The notes below the pieces were generated by a model, which saw nothing but the letters and a program-made list of their open reading frames with translations, ran no database searches and had not been told where the DNA came from. DNA of 34,533 bases from CAJCIY01 sp036379355. Lineage in GTDB: Bacteria; Actinomycetota; Actinomycetes; Mycobacteriales; CAJCIY01. The translations under genes were made by a program, and so were the position numbers. The stretch covers positions 1 through 34,533 of the forward strand of contig DASVGV010000018.1 of NCBI GenBank assembly GCA_036379355.1. The letters are read 5' to 3'. This document shows, piece by piece, positions 15,805-22,985 of the stretch. Position 1 is the first letter of the stretch. Each line of letters begins with the position of its first letter.

Positions 15805-15844
15805 GGTCAGGAACTGTCCTACGGTGACAGGAGATGTCCTGACC
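15805..15844. promoter_or_regulatory. Tandem operator-like palindromes between TetR and AurF-like genes
   Basis: CAGGAACTGTCCTA (15808-15821) and CAGGAGATGTCCTG (15828-15841) share CAGGA-N4-TCCT and are exactly 20 bp apart, two helical turns, so two dimers would bind the same DNA face. The outer ends GGTCAGGA (15805-15812) and TCCTGACC (15837-15844) are also perfect inverted copies. A -10-like TACGGT (15820-15825) for the oxygenase gene lies between the sites, so binding would block it. Confidence 0.65.
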
Positions 15845-15888
15845 ACTGATCAGGAAGGCGCGGCCTGCGCCGGATCCCGGAGGCGAGC

Positions 15889-16869
15889 ATGACGGCAGTC
15901 CCCACCGCACCAGGACGGTCGGCGGATCGGTTCGCACCTGTCGACGCGACGATCGCCCGGCTCAACCATCTGTCCGCCGGCCGGGGCCATGAGGCGTACC
16001 GCGACATCCCCTGGGACGAGCCTGGAAACGAACTCGGGCCGGACGACCCGCGCCTGGTCCTGCCCTCCTCGGAGCCCCTGACGCGCACCGCCTGGTACGC
16101 CGGGCTGTCCGACGCGGACAAGGCACGGGTGGGCGCCTGGAAGCTGGCGTGCTCGCTGCGGGTCGGCGCCGACTTCGAGAACCTCCTCCAGCAGGCGCTG
16201 CTGTCGCGGGCACTCACCCTGCCGCTCGGCGTGCCGGAGTTCCGCTACCTCCACCACGAGGTCAGCGAGGAGTCCGAGCACACGATGATGTTCCACGAGA
16301 TCGCCCACCGGCTCGGCGTTCCCGCTCCGGGCATGCCGTGGTGGCTGCGCAAGCTCGTCGAGATGACCATTCCGGCTGTGGCCCGCCACGACCCGCCGGG
16401 CTTCTTCCTCACGGTGCTCGCCGGCGAGGACCCGGTGGACAGGATGCAGCGCCGTTGGCTTGCCGAGGGCGTGGCCCATCCGATCGTCGAGCAGGTCCTG
16501 CGCATCCACGTCACCGAGGAGTCGCGGCACGTGTCGTACGCCCGGATGTCGGTGCAGCGCGACACACCCCGGCTCGGACCCGTACGGCGGCAGGTCCTCG
16601 CCATCACCGCTCCGCTGACCTTCGGGTTCGCGGCGCGGCTGATGTTCGTCCCGCCGCCGGCCATGGCCCGCGCGTTCGGCGTGCCCTGGAAGACGCTGCG
16701 TACGGCGTACGAGTCACCCGAGGGCCGTGCGTTCCTGGCCGACTCCTGCGCCAAACCGCGCAAGCTCGTGGCGGACGTCGGGCTGATGACCCCCGCCGGG
16801 AAGGCGATGTGGCGCTGGCTGGGCATCGGCGGCCCCGAAACCGAGCGTCGCGGCCGCCGCCGGACGTGA
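15889..16869 (+). CDS. AurF-like di-iron oxygenase
   Basis: The 326-residue all-helical protein has the ferritin-like iron ligand motifs of the AurF (p-aminobenzoate N-oxygenase) family: EFRYLHHEVSEESEHTMMFHE (first Glu/His set; three conserved clusters), LAGEDPVDRMQR, and HVTEESRHVSYAR. AurF enzymes use two irons to oxidise aryl amines or other substrates; the substrate here is unknown. ATG 15889 follows GGAGG. It sits beside a divergent TetR gene with tandem operators, so expression is probably induced by a ligand related to its substrate. A ferredoxin gene lies 1.6 kb downstream and could donate electrons, though it seems to be in a different operon. Confidence 0.82.
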   Translation: MTAVPTAPGRSADRFAPVDATIARLNHLSAGRGHEAYRDIPWDEPGNELGPDDPRLVLPSSEPLTRTAWYAGLSDADKARVGAWKLACSLRVGADFENLLQQALLSRALTLPLGVPEFRYLHHEVSEESEHTMMFHEIAHRLGVPAPGMPWWLRKLVEMTIPAVARHDPPGFFLTVLAGEDPVDRMQRRWLAEGVAHPIVEQVLRIHVTEESRHVSYARMSVQRDTPRLGPVRRQVLAITAPLTFGFAARLMFVPPPAMARAFGVPWKTLRTAYESPEGRAFLADSCAKPRKLVADVGLMTPAGKAMWRWLGIGGPETERRGRRRT

Positions 16870-16873
16870 TATA

Positions 16874-16897
16874 CCCTTTCGCATTCGTGCAAAAGGG
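16874..16897. promoter_or_regulatory. Inverted repeat before the DUF2249-cupin gene
   Basis: CCCTTTCGCA (16874-16883) pairs with TGCAAAAGGG (16888-16897) with one mismatch and a 4-nt centre. It overlaps a -10-like TACCCT (16873-16878) and ends at the ribosome binding site region before GTG 16911. It could be an operator or a leader hairpin; a regulator binding here would block the promoter. Confidence 0.5.
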
Positions 16898-16910
16898 AGG
16901 GTGAGCGGAC

Positions 16911-17516
16911 GTGGAAGCCGAGCTCGACGTACGCACGGTGCCCAAGGCCGAGCGCCATCCGCTGATCTTCGCCCGGTTCGCCGACCTGGCTCCCGGTGAG
17001 TCGTTCGTCCTCGTCAACACGCACGAACCGGTGCACCTGCGCGAGGAGTTCGAGCGGGACCAGCCCGGCACGTACGACTGGGAGTCGCACCGGGCGGCCC
17101 CGCGCGAGTGGCGGATCCGCATCACCCGCCGTACCGCGCCGCTGCCGCAGATCCTCTGCGACACGGGCACTCTCGTGAGCCGCTCGGAGCCGGACGATCC
17201 CGCGGGCGCCGTGTGGCGGCTGGAGATGAGCCATCGTCAGCTCGACGCGAACGTCGTGTGCCTCCGGCCGGACGAGCGGATCTCCGCCCATGCGGAGCCG
17301 CGCCTCGACGTGCTCTTGCACGTCCTGGGTGGGGCGGGGACCTTGACGACCGAGGTGGGCAGCCATGACGTCCATGCCGGGTCGCTGGTGTGGTTGCCAC
17401 ACGGCTCGCGACGCGAGGTGGCCGCCGGGCCCGCGGGCCTGACGTACCTCACCGTCCACACCCGTCGTCCGGGGCTGAGCATCCAGCCGGCTCCGCCGTC
17501 GATCGCTGCCGGCTGA
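16911..17516 (+). CDS. DUF2249-cupin fusion protein
   Basis: This 201-residue protein joins two small domains. Residues about 3-75 match DUF2249: LDVRTVPKAERHPLIFARF, PGESFVLVNTHEP, and EWRIRITRR. Residues about 105-195 form a cupin barrel (ERISAHAEPRLDVLLHVLGG, GSLVWLPHGSRREV). The cupin lacks the full His-x-His-x4-Glu metal set; only scattered His remain, so metal binding is uncertain. DUF2249 proteins often occur near nitric-oxide, nitrite or hemerythrin genes, which agrees with the FNT channel and Fe-S regulator nearby, but that function is inference. The GTG start follows GGGAGGG. Confidence 0.75.
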   Translation: MEAELDVRTVPKAERHPLIFARFADLAPGESFVLVNTHEPVHLREEFERDQPGTYDWESHRAAPREWRIRITRRTAPLPQILCDTGTLVSRSEPDDPAGAVWRLEMSHRQLDANVVCLRPDERISAHAEPRLDVLLHVLGGAGTLTTEVGSHDVHAGSLVWLPHGSRREVAAGPAGLTYLTVHTRRPGLSIQPAPPSIAAG

Positions 17517-17545
17517 CCGGGTCGCGGCGAGCGGCAGCCCGTCAC

Positions 17546-17704
17546 TCAGCCGTCCTCCATTGCCGTTCCGCAGGCGGGGCAGACATCGGCGCCGCGGTCG
17601 GGCAGGATGCGTCCGCAGCCCGGGCACACGAGGTGAGCCCAGCAGGCTGGGTCGCCGCCGACGTCCTCGCGACTGTCGTTCGCGTCTGCGACGTCCTCCG
17701 CCAT
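17546..17704 (-). CDS. Small zinc-ribbon protein (52 aa)
   Basis: The short frame encodes 52 residues with an acidic N-terminus and two CxxC-type knuckles: VCPGCGR (Cys27, Cys30) and VCPACGT (Cys42, Cys45), plus Cys21 and His24. This is a rubredoxin-like zinc ribbon; its partner is unknown. The frame is supported by the paired knuckles, the codon bias, and a -10-like box (TAGCAT on its strand, 17711-17716) 6 nt before the ATG, suggesting a leaderless message. It is divergent from the SufR-like regulator gene, sharing a 66-bp promoter region. Confidence 0.7.
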   Translation of the reverse strand: MAEDVADANDSREDVGGDPACWAHLVCPGCGRILPDRGADVCPACGTAMEDG

Positions 17705-17770
17705 AGAACGATGCTACCTTGTTTCTATTCGACGAGACTTCAGGCCGACAGCATCGACCGGGGAGGGACC
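17705..17770. promoter_or_regulatory. Shared promoter region, zinc-ribbon gene / SufR-like regulator
   Basis: Overlapping -10-like boxes face both ways: TAGCAT for the zinc-ribbon gene (17711-17716, lower strand) and TACCTT for the regulator (about 17715-17720). AGAAC (17705-17709) and GTTTCT about 11 bp on form an imperfect inverted repeat across both, a candidate autoregulatory site. Confidence 0.4.
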
Positions 17771-18457
17771 ATGGACAGCGAGTCGTCGTGGGTCGACCCG
17801 GTTGCGGCCGGGCCACTCGGGCGTCGGCGCCAGGACGTGCTCGAGTGCCTGCGCGATGCGGGCGACGCCGTCAGCGTGGCCGACGTCGCGGCGCACACCC
17901 ACATGCACGTGAACACCGCGCGGTTCCACCTCGACGGTCTCGTCGCGGATGGCCTGGCCGAGCGCAGGTCCGAGGACCGGGACGTCCCGGGCCGGCCGCG
18001 CATCCTGTACAGCTCGACCGGACCAGCCGTCGGCCCGCGCAGCTTCCGGCTGCTCGCGGAGATGCTGACCGGCCTGGTCAGCGGCCTGGACGACCCGCGG
18101 CCCGCCGCGGTCGAGGCGGGGCGGTCCTGGGGTCGCCACCTGGTCGAGCGCCCGGCCCCGTCCGAGCGGATCGACGGAGACGAGGCCACGGCCCGGCTCC
18201 TGCGGGTGCTCGCGGACGTGGGGTTCCGGCCCGAGTCCGGCGCCGAAGAGGACGGCGACCGGGACGTCCTCCTGCACCACTGCCCATTCCGCGAGGTCGC
18301 CGAGCGGCACACCGACGTAGTGTGCGGCCTGCACCTTGGTCTCATGCAGGGTGCGCTGGCGGAGCTGCGCGCCCCCGTGGAGTCACCGTCGCTCGACCCG
18401 TTCGTTACGCCCCAGTTGTGTGTTGCGCACCTGCGCACCGTCTCCGTACCGTCCTGA
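17771..18457 (+). CDS. Winged-helix regulator with three C-terminal cysteines (SufR-like)
   Basis: The 228-residue protein begins with an ArsR/DeoR-like winged helix (RRQDVLECLRDAGDAVSVADV, HMHVNTARFHLDGLVADGL, GRPRILY). The C-terminal part has HHCPF (Cys171), VVCGLHLG (Cys185) and PQLCVAHL (Cys217), a C-x13-C-x31-C spacing close to that of SufR proteins, which bind an Fe-S cluster and sense its loss or oxidation. An Fe-S sensor is therefore the best guess. ATG 17771 follows GGGAGGG. The ferredoxin gene starts 13 nt after its stop, so it heads an operon that may run through the cupin to the FNT gene. Confidence 0.75.
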   Translation: MDSESSWVDPVAAGPLGRRRQDVLECLRDAGDAVSVADVAAHTHMHVNTARFHLDGLVADGLAERRSEDRDVPGRPRILYSSTGPAVGPRSFRLLAEMLTGLVSGLDDPRPAAVEAGRSWGRHLVERPAPSERIDGDEATARLLRVLADVGFRPESGAEEDGDRDVLLHHCPFREVAERHTDVVCGLHLGLMQGALAELRAPVESPSLDPFVTPQLCVAHLRTVSVPS

Positions 18458-18470
18458 GAGGAAGACACCC

Positions 18471-18818
18471 ATGACCTACGTCATCGCGGAGCCTTGTGTC
18501 GACGTGGTCGACCGGGCCTGTGTCGACGAGTGCCCCGTCGATTGCATCTACGAGGGTGCGCGGGCGCTGTACATCCACCCGGACGAGTGCGTGGACTGTG
18601 GCGCGTGCGAGCCGGTCTGCCCGGTCGAGGCGATCTTCTACGAGGACGACGTGCCGGCCCAGTGGCAGGAGTACACCGCCGACAACGCGGCGTTCTTCGC
18701 CGAGGTGCTGCCCGGCCGCGATGCGCCGCTCGACTCACCCGGCGGCGCCAGCAAGATGGGCCCGGTCGGCGTGGACACTCCGTTGGTGGCGAGCCACCCG
18801 CCGCGCGAGGCGGAGTGA
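18471..18818 (+). CDS. fdxA: 7Fe ferredoxin ([3Fe-4S][4Fe-4S])
   Basis: The 115-residue ferredoxin starts MTYVIAEPCVDVVDRACVDE. The first cluster set is Cys-x7-Cys-x3-Cys-Pro with a spacing lacking one ligand, as in [3Fe-4S]; CVDCGACEPVCP gives the [4Fe-4S] set. The C-terminal extension (QEYTADNAAFF...LPGRDAPLDSPGGASKMG) is typical of actinobacterial FdxA. It is a soluble low-potential electron carrier. It lies 13 nt after the SufR-like regulator with GAGAGGAAG as ribosome binding site. Cluster sensing by the regulator and cluster carrying by the product make a logical pair. Confidence 0.93.
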   Translation: MTYVIAEPCVDVVDRACVDECPVDCIYEGARALYIHPDECVDCGACEPVCPVEAIFYEDDVPAQWQEYTADNAAFFAEVLPGRDAPLDSPGGASKMGPVGVDTPLVASHPPREAE

Positions 18819-18870
18819 TCGAAGGGCGCGGCCGGCGGTGCTCCCGTACCTCGTCTGAGTGGAGTTGGCG

Positions 18871-19209
18871 ATGCAGAAGATGTCCCTGACAGCGATCGCT
18901 CGTCAGCACCTGGAGCAGGCCCGGCAGCAGAGTTCGGGCCGCAGCGCCGGGAGCGTCTACGGCGGCCACGAGCACCGGCTGCGCCAGACCGTGATCGCGC
19001 TGACGGCGGGTACGACCCTGTCCGAGCACGACAACCCGGGTGAGGCCACCTTGCAGGTGCTCTCCGGACGGGTACGCCTCAGCGCGGGCCAGACGGTGTG
19101 GGAGGGCCGGACGGGCGACCTGCTCGTGATCCCGGCGGAGCGGCACAGCCTCGACGCCGTGGAGGACGCCGCGGTCCTGCTGACCGTGGCCCACGACCTG
19201 GGGCACTGA
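18871..19209 (+). CDS. Small single-domain cupin
   Basis: The 112-residue protein folds as one cupin: LSEHDNPGEATLQVLSGRVRL (strands with His and Glu), then GDLLVIPAERHSLDAVEDAAVLLTVA (second motif with His). Metal binding is plausible through these His/Glu residues. ATG 18871 is taken; the second Met (MSLTAIARQHL) is also possible. It lies 52 nt after the ferredoxin gene, probably in the same operon. The function is unknown. Confidence 0.78.
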   Translation: MQKMSLTAIARQHLEQARQQSSGRSAGSVYGGHEHRLRQTVIALTAGTTLSEHDNPGEATLQVLSGRVRLSAGQTVWEGRTGDLLVIPAERHSLDAVEDAAVLLTVAHDLGH

Positions 19210-19335
19210 CCGGGGCCGCGGCCCGCCCCCTCGGCGTGGGGTGGCATGGGCGCGGGGCTGCTGGGGGATAGTGCCGGGGCTCGAGTCCACCGGTGCCGGT
19301 TGCCAGGCCGCGCCTGTCCGTACGCAGGGAGCGAC

Positions 19336-20238
19336 GTGGCGACATCTCAGCGACTGACCGCGCAGGACATCTACCAAGAGGTGGTGTCCAGCGGGCGCGC
19401 GGAGCTCAGCAGGTCGACCGGCGCGCTCGCGTTCTCTGGGCTGACCGCGGGCCTCGTCATGGGCCTGACGGGTCTCGGGGTGGCGGGGACGCGCGCCGCG
19501 CTCAGCGGTCCGAGCGCGGAGTTCGTGTCGCTGCTGTTCTACCCGCTCGGCTTCATCGCGGTGATCATCGGGCGGGCGCAGCTGTTCACCGAGAACACGT
19601 TGTTCCCGGTCGTTCTCGTGCTGGAGACTCGAGGCCACCTGCTGGGGACGCTACGGCTGTGGGCGGTCGTGCTGGTCACCAACGTGCTCGGCGCACTGAT
19701 CTTTGCCGAGCTGGTCGTCAAGACGGGCGCCCTGAAGGAACCGGTCGTGTCCGCGCTCACGAACATGGGCGCGGAGGCCACGGCACCGTCGATCACCCAC
19801 GTGTTCGCCAGTGCGGTGATCGGGGGCTGGCTGGTCGCGCTGGCCGCCTGGCTCGTCAGCAGCGCCCAGTTGACGATCGCGCAGATCGCCGCAATCTGGC
19901 TGATGACGTTCCCGGTCGGCCTGCTTCATCTCGCGCACTGCATCGCGTCCAGCGACTACATCCTCGCGGCGACGGTCGGGGGCAAGGTCTCCGCCGGCGC
20001 GTACCTCGCCTGGTTGGGTGCCGCCGTCGCCGGCAACATCGTCGGCGGTGTGATCATCGTGTCGTTGCTCAACTTCGGGCAGGTACGGATCGGGTGGCGG
20101 ACCACGCGTCTGCGCGAGCGGGAGCTCGAGCAGGAGGCGCGGGTCGAGCAGGCCCGCGAGGAACGCGAGGTGCGAAAGGACGCCAAGAAGAGCCAAGCGG
20201 CCAAGAAGACCCAGGCCGCCAAGAAGAGCGCGTCCTAG
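19336..20238 (+). CDS. Formate/nitrite transporter (FNT) family channel
   Basis: The 300-residue protein has six hydrophobic helices and the FNT marks: FSGLTAGLVMGLTGLG, FYPLGFIAVIIGRAQLFTENT, WLMTFPVGLLHLAHCIASSDY and GNIVGGVIIVSLL. The pentameric family passes formate, nitrite, lactate or hydrosulfide. The sequence is nearest the YfdC-like branch, whose substrate is not certain. The C-terminus is a charged helix ending in Lys/Ala-rich repeats (KKSQAAKKTQAAKK). GTG 19336 is the last start before homology. It follows the cupin by 126 nt. The Fe-S regulator and DUF2249 neighbours suggest nitrite, but this is inference. Confidence 0.88.
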   Translation: MATSQRLTAQDIYQEVVSSGRAELSRSTGALAFSGLTAGLVMGLTGLGVAGTRAALSGPSAEFVSLLFYPLGFIAVIIGRAQLFTENTLFPVVLVLETRGHLLGTLRLWAVVLVTNVLGALIFAELVVKTGALKEPVVSALTNMGAEATAPSITHVFASAVIGGWLVALAAWLVSSAQLTIAQIAAIWLMTFPVGLLHLAHCIASSDYILAATVGGKVSAGAYLAWLGAAVAGNIVGGVIIVSLLNFGQVRIGWRTTRLRERELEQEARVEQAREEREVRKDAKKSQAAKKTQAAKKSAS

Positions 20239-20254
20239 CGGCCGGCGTCGGCCG

Positions 20255-20599
20255 TCACAGGTATCGGCGCAGGTACTCCGCCTGGGCTCTCAGCTCACCG
20301 GCCCGGATGCCCTGGCCGAGACGGTCGAGCGACTCCGCCGCGTCGACACGCTCCTCGACCTCCGCCGCGACGAGGCCGCGGATGTCCGCCTCGGTGAGCT
20401 CTCGTCTCGGGGCTTCCGTGGCGCCCAGGCCGTGCGTCGTGCCGGCGACGTGCTCGCTCGCCGCCGGCGCCTGGCCAGCGGTCACGGGGAGCGCTTGCGC
20501 GTTGGCGATGGTGGCGAGTGTGGATCGGAGCGCTGCTACCGCCACCGGGTCCCGGGCCTTCATCGCTGCCGTGAGGTCACGACGCAGGCGAGCCAGCAT
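20255..20599 (-). CDS. GatB/YqeY-domain protein
   Basis: The 114-residue protein starts MLARLRRDLTAAMKARDPVAVAALRSTLA and ends with a helical EADIRGLVAAEVEERVDAAESL, the shape of YqeY-like proteins related to the tail domain of GatB amidotransferase. Family function is unclear; tRNA binding is assumed. The frame is open further upstream, but this ATG gives the usual N-terminus. The stop lies 16 bp from the convergent FNT gene. Confidence 0.75.
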   Translation of the reverse strand: MLARLRRDLTAAMKARDPVAVAALRSTLATIANAQALPVTAGQAPAASEHVAGTTHGLGATEAPRRELTEADIRGLVAAEVEERVDAAESLDRLGQGIRAGELRAQAEYLRRYL

Positions 20600-20732
20600 G
20601 CCGCGCGACGCTAGCCGTGACTGGCAGGAACCGCATCGGAGTTGTGGTCGAGCCATGCATGAGGGGGCGGACCGGCCGCGGCGGCCGCGAGGCGGATGAT
20701 GGGAGGTGACTCCCGAGAGGGCTGGCGATGCC

Positions 20733-21107
20733 GTGAACGTCAACGGGTTCGATCACCTCGTGCTGCGGACGACGGACGTCGAGCGCCTGCTCGACTTCTA
20801 CCTGACCGTGCTGGGTCTGGCCCCCGTACGCCTCGAGGACTGGCGCGCCGGCCGCGCCCCGTTCCCGTCGGCGCGGATCAGCCAGACCGCGATCATCGAC
20901 TTCGTACCCGTCGACGAACAACCGACCGGCAGCGTGCTCGACCACTTCTGTCTCGTCGTCGACCCGGTCGACTGGAATGCCGAGATCGCAGCCGGCCTCG
21001 CCGTCACCCACGGCCCGGTCAGCCGCTACGGCGCGCAGGGAGTCGCGACCTCCGTCTACGTCACAGATCCCGACGGGAATGTGGTGGAGCTTCGCCACTA
21101 CGGCTGA
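20733..21107 (+). CDS. VOC-family (glyoxalase/bleomycin-resistance fold) protein
   Basis: The 124-residue protein carries the paired beta-alpha-beta units of the vicinal oxygen chelate fold: FDHLVLRTTDVERLLDFYLTVLG, then DHFCLVVDPVDW, and the end VYVTDPDGNVVELRHYG. His and Glu at the expected metal positions are present. The substrate is unknown. GTG 20733 fits the family N-terminus; GTG 20706 in the same frame, nearer a GGGAGGT, would add nine residues. Its last 47 bp overlap purK on the other strand. Confidence 0.85.
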   Translation: MNVNGFDHLVLRTTDVERLLDFYLTVLGLAPVRLEDWRAGRAPFPSARISQTAIIDFVPVDEQPTGSVLDHFCLVVDPVDWNAEIAAGLAVTHGPVSRYGAQGVATSVYVTDPDGNVVELRHYG

Positions 21108-22269
21108 CGCAACCCGGGGACGAGCCGCTGACGGCCAGGGCGGCCTCGCGGGCGATGGTCAGGGCCGCCTCGATGTCCGGACCACAGGCGGTGACGTGTC
21201 CCAGCTTGCGGCCGGGCGAGGGCGCCTTCCCGTACAGGTGCACGTTCGCCCCCTCCACCGCCAGCGCGGCCGGGAGGTGGCCGGCCGGGTCCGCGGAGTC
21301 CGGTCCGCCGAGCACGTTGACCATCGCGGCGGCCGGCACTCGCAGGTCGGTGGCGCCGAGCGGCCAGTCCAGGACGGCACGCAGGTGGTTCTGGAACTGC
21401 GAGGTCACGGCCGCCTCGATGGTGGCGTGGCCGGAGTTGTGCGGCCGGAGGGCGATCTCGTTCACCACCAGGTCGCCGGACGTGTCGAGGAACAGCTCCA
21501 CCGCGATCAGCCCGACCGCGTCGATGTGCTCCGCGATGCCGCGCGCGGTGGACTGCGCGAGGTCCGCCACCTCGGCCGCCACCGGCGCCGGCATCGCCAG
21601 CTCGACGCAGATGCCGTCGCGCTGGGTGGTTCGTACGACCGGGTAGGCCACCCATCGGCCCGAAGGTGTACGAGCCCCGACCACGGCCAGTTCCTGGGCG
21701 ATCGGCACGTGTGCCTCGACGAGCACCTGCCGGCCGGCCCACCGGCCGAGCACCTCGGACAGCTCGGAAGGGTCGCGGACCACCTCCACGCCGCGGCCGT
21801 CGTACCCGCCCCGGCTGGTCTTGAGCACGACCGGCCAGCCGTGCTCGGCGGCGAAGCGCTCGCCGACGCCCGGCTCGTCGTCCGGCAGCTGCGCGAACGG
21901 AGGGACGCGGTATCCGGCGGCCGAGAACGCCTGCCGAGCGAGCAGCTTGTCCTGCGCGTGCTCGAGTGCCGCGGCGGCGGGGTACACGCGATGGCCGGCG
22001 GCCGCCAGCTCGCGGACGAGGTCGGTGGGGACGTGCTCGTGGTCGAAGGTGAGCACGTCGGAGCGTTCGGCCAGCTCGAACAGCGCCGCCCGCGAGTCGG
22101 GGGGCCCGTACACGGCCGGTGCGCCGGCACGGACGGCCGGGTCCTGCGGCGAGGCCGCGAGGACGATCAGCTCGACGCCGAGGTCGATCGCCGCCTGGTG
22201 GGTCATCTGCGCCAGCTGACCGGCGCCGACCATGCCCACCACCGCGGACCGACCCGCGACCCGCGCCAT
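21061..22269 (-). CDS. purK: 5-(carboxyamino)imidazole ribonucleotide synthase
   Basis: The 402-residue ATP-grasp enzyme carboxylates AIR in purine synthesis using ATP and bicarbonate. Seen are the N-terminal MVGAGQLAQMT, FDHEHVPTDLV, QDKLLARQAF, WPVVLKTSRGGYDGRGV, and VELFLDTSGDLVVNEIALRPHNSGH (ATP-grasp core with the metal-binding Glu/Asn). The last 16 or so residues are poorly conserved in character and lie over the end of the VOC gene. The product is used by PurE, encoded divergently 29 bp away. Confidence 0.95.
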   Translation of the reverse strand: MARVAGRSAVVGMVGAGQLAQMTHQAAIDLGVELIVLAASPQDPAVRAGAPAVYGPPDSRAALFELAERSDVLTFDHEHVPTDLVRELAAAGHRVYPAAAALEHAQDKLLARQAFSAAGYRVPPFAQLPDDEPGVGERFAAEHGWPVVLKTSRGGYDGRGVEVVRDPSELSEVLGRWAGRQVLVEAHVPIAQELAVVGARTPSGRWVAYPVVRTTQRDGICVELAMPAPVAAEVADLAQSTARGIAEHIDAVGLIAVELFLDTSGDLVVNEIALRPHNSGHATIEAAVTSQFQNHLRAVLDWPLGATDLRVPAAAMVNVLGGPDSADPAGHLPAALAVEGANVHLYGKAPSPGRKLGHVTACGPDIEAALTIAREAALAVSGSSPGCVSRSGEAPPHSRRDL

Positions 22270-22285
22270 CCCAACGCCCCTTCGC

Positions 22286-22291
22286 TACCGT
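22286..22291 (+). promoter_or_regulatory. -10-like box of purE (leaderless)
   Basis: TACCGT ends 7 nt before ATG 22299, placing a transcription start at or near the ATG. It lies in the 29-bp gap between divergent purK and purE, so both promoters must overlap. Confidence 0.4.
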
Positions 22292-22298
22292 GACGCGC

Positions 22299-22829
22299 AT
22301 GCCCACCCGCACGCCCGCCTCGCGCGTACCGGTCCCGCCGCCGGTCGAGATCGTGATGGGCAGCGCCTCGGACCATCCTGTCATGGCCCTGGCGGCCGAA
22401 CCGCTCCGCGAGCTCGGCATCGCCAGCGAGACCCGCGTGGTCTCCGCGCATCGCACCCCGCACGACATGATCGCCTACGGGCAGCAGGCGGCCGGCCGCG
22501 GCGTCCGAGTGATCATTGCCGGGGCCGGCGGCGCCGCCCACCTGCCCGGCATGCTGGCCGCGGTGACCACACTTCCGGTGATCGGCGTCCCGGTGCCCTC
22601 CCGGCATCTCGCCGGCGTCGACTCGCTCTATTCCATCGTCCAGATGCCCGACGGCGTCCCGGTCGCGACAGTCGGCATCGGCGCCGCACGTAACGCCGGG
22701 CTGCTCGCCGCCCGACTTTTGGCACTGCACGATCCCGAGCTCACGGCACGCCTGCAGGAGTACGCGGACGCGCTCGCAGCCAAGGCCCGGGGCCAGGACA
22801 GCGAGATCAGGTCTGCGGCGAGCCCGTAG
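22299..22829 (+). CDS. purE: N5-carboxyaminoimidazole ribonucleotide mutase
   Basis: The 176-residue enzyme moves the carboxylate made by PurK to form CAIR. It has VEIVMGSASDHPVM, VVSAHRTPHDM (catalytic His), GAGGAAHLPGMLAA and GVPVPSRHLAGVDSLYSIVQMP. It is the class I (PurK-dependent) type. ATG 22299 is chosen; an in-frame GTG three codons upstream is possible. Divergent placement from purK is unusual, as the two are normally in one operon. Confidence 0.96.
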   Translation: MPTRTPASRVPVPPPVEIVMGSASDHPVMALAAEPLRELGIASETRVVSAHRTPHDMIAYGQQAAGRGVRVIIAGAGGAAHLPGMLAAVTTLPVIGVPVPSRHLAGVDSLYSIVQMPDGVPVATVGIGAARNAGLLAARLLALHDPELTARLQEYADALAAKARGQDSEIRSAASP

Positions 22830-22985
22830 CCGCAGACGGGTTCTGGTGGTCTCGTGCTGCGGGCGTGCTGACGAAGATCGCCGAAGATGTGCCGGTCCAC
22901 CAAAGGCTGCTTCCCGACGTTGCGTTCGGGTCGAGTGGTGACGAGACACGGATTGGCAAACGGCCCGCCTCGGTGCGGTGACGCG

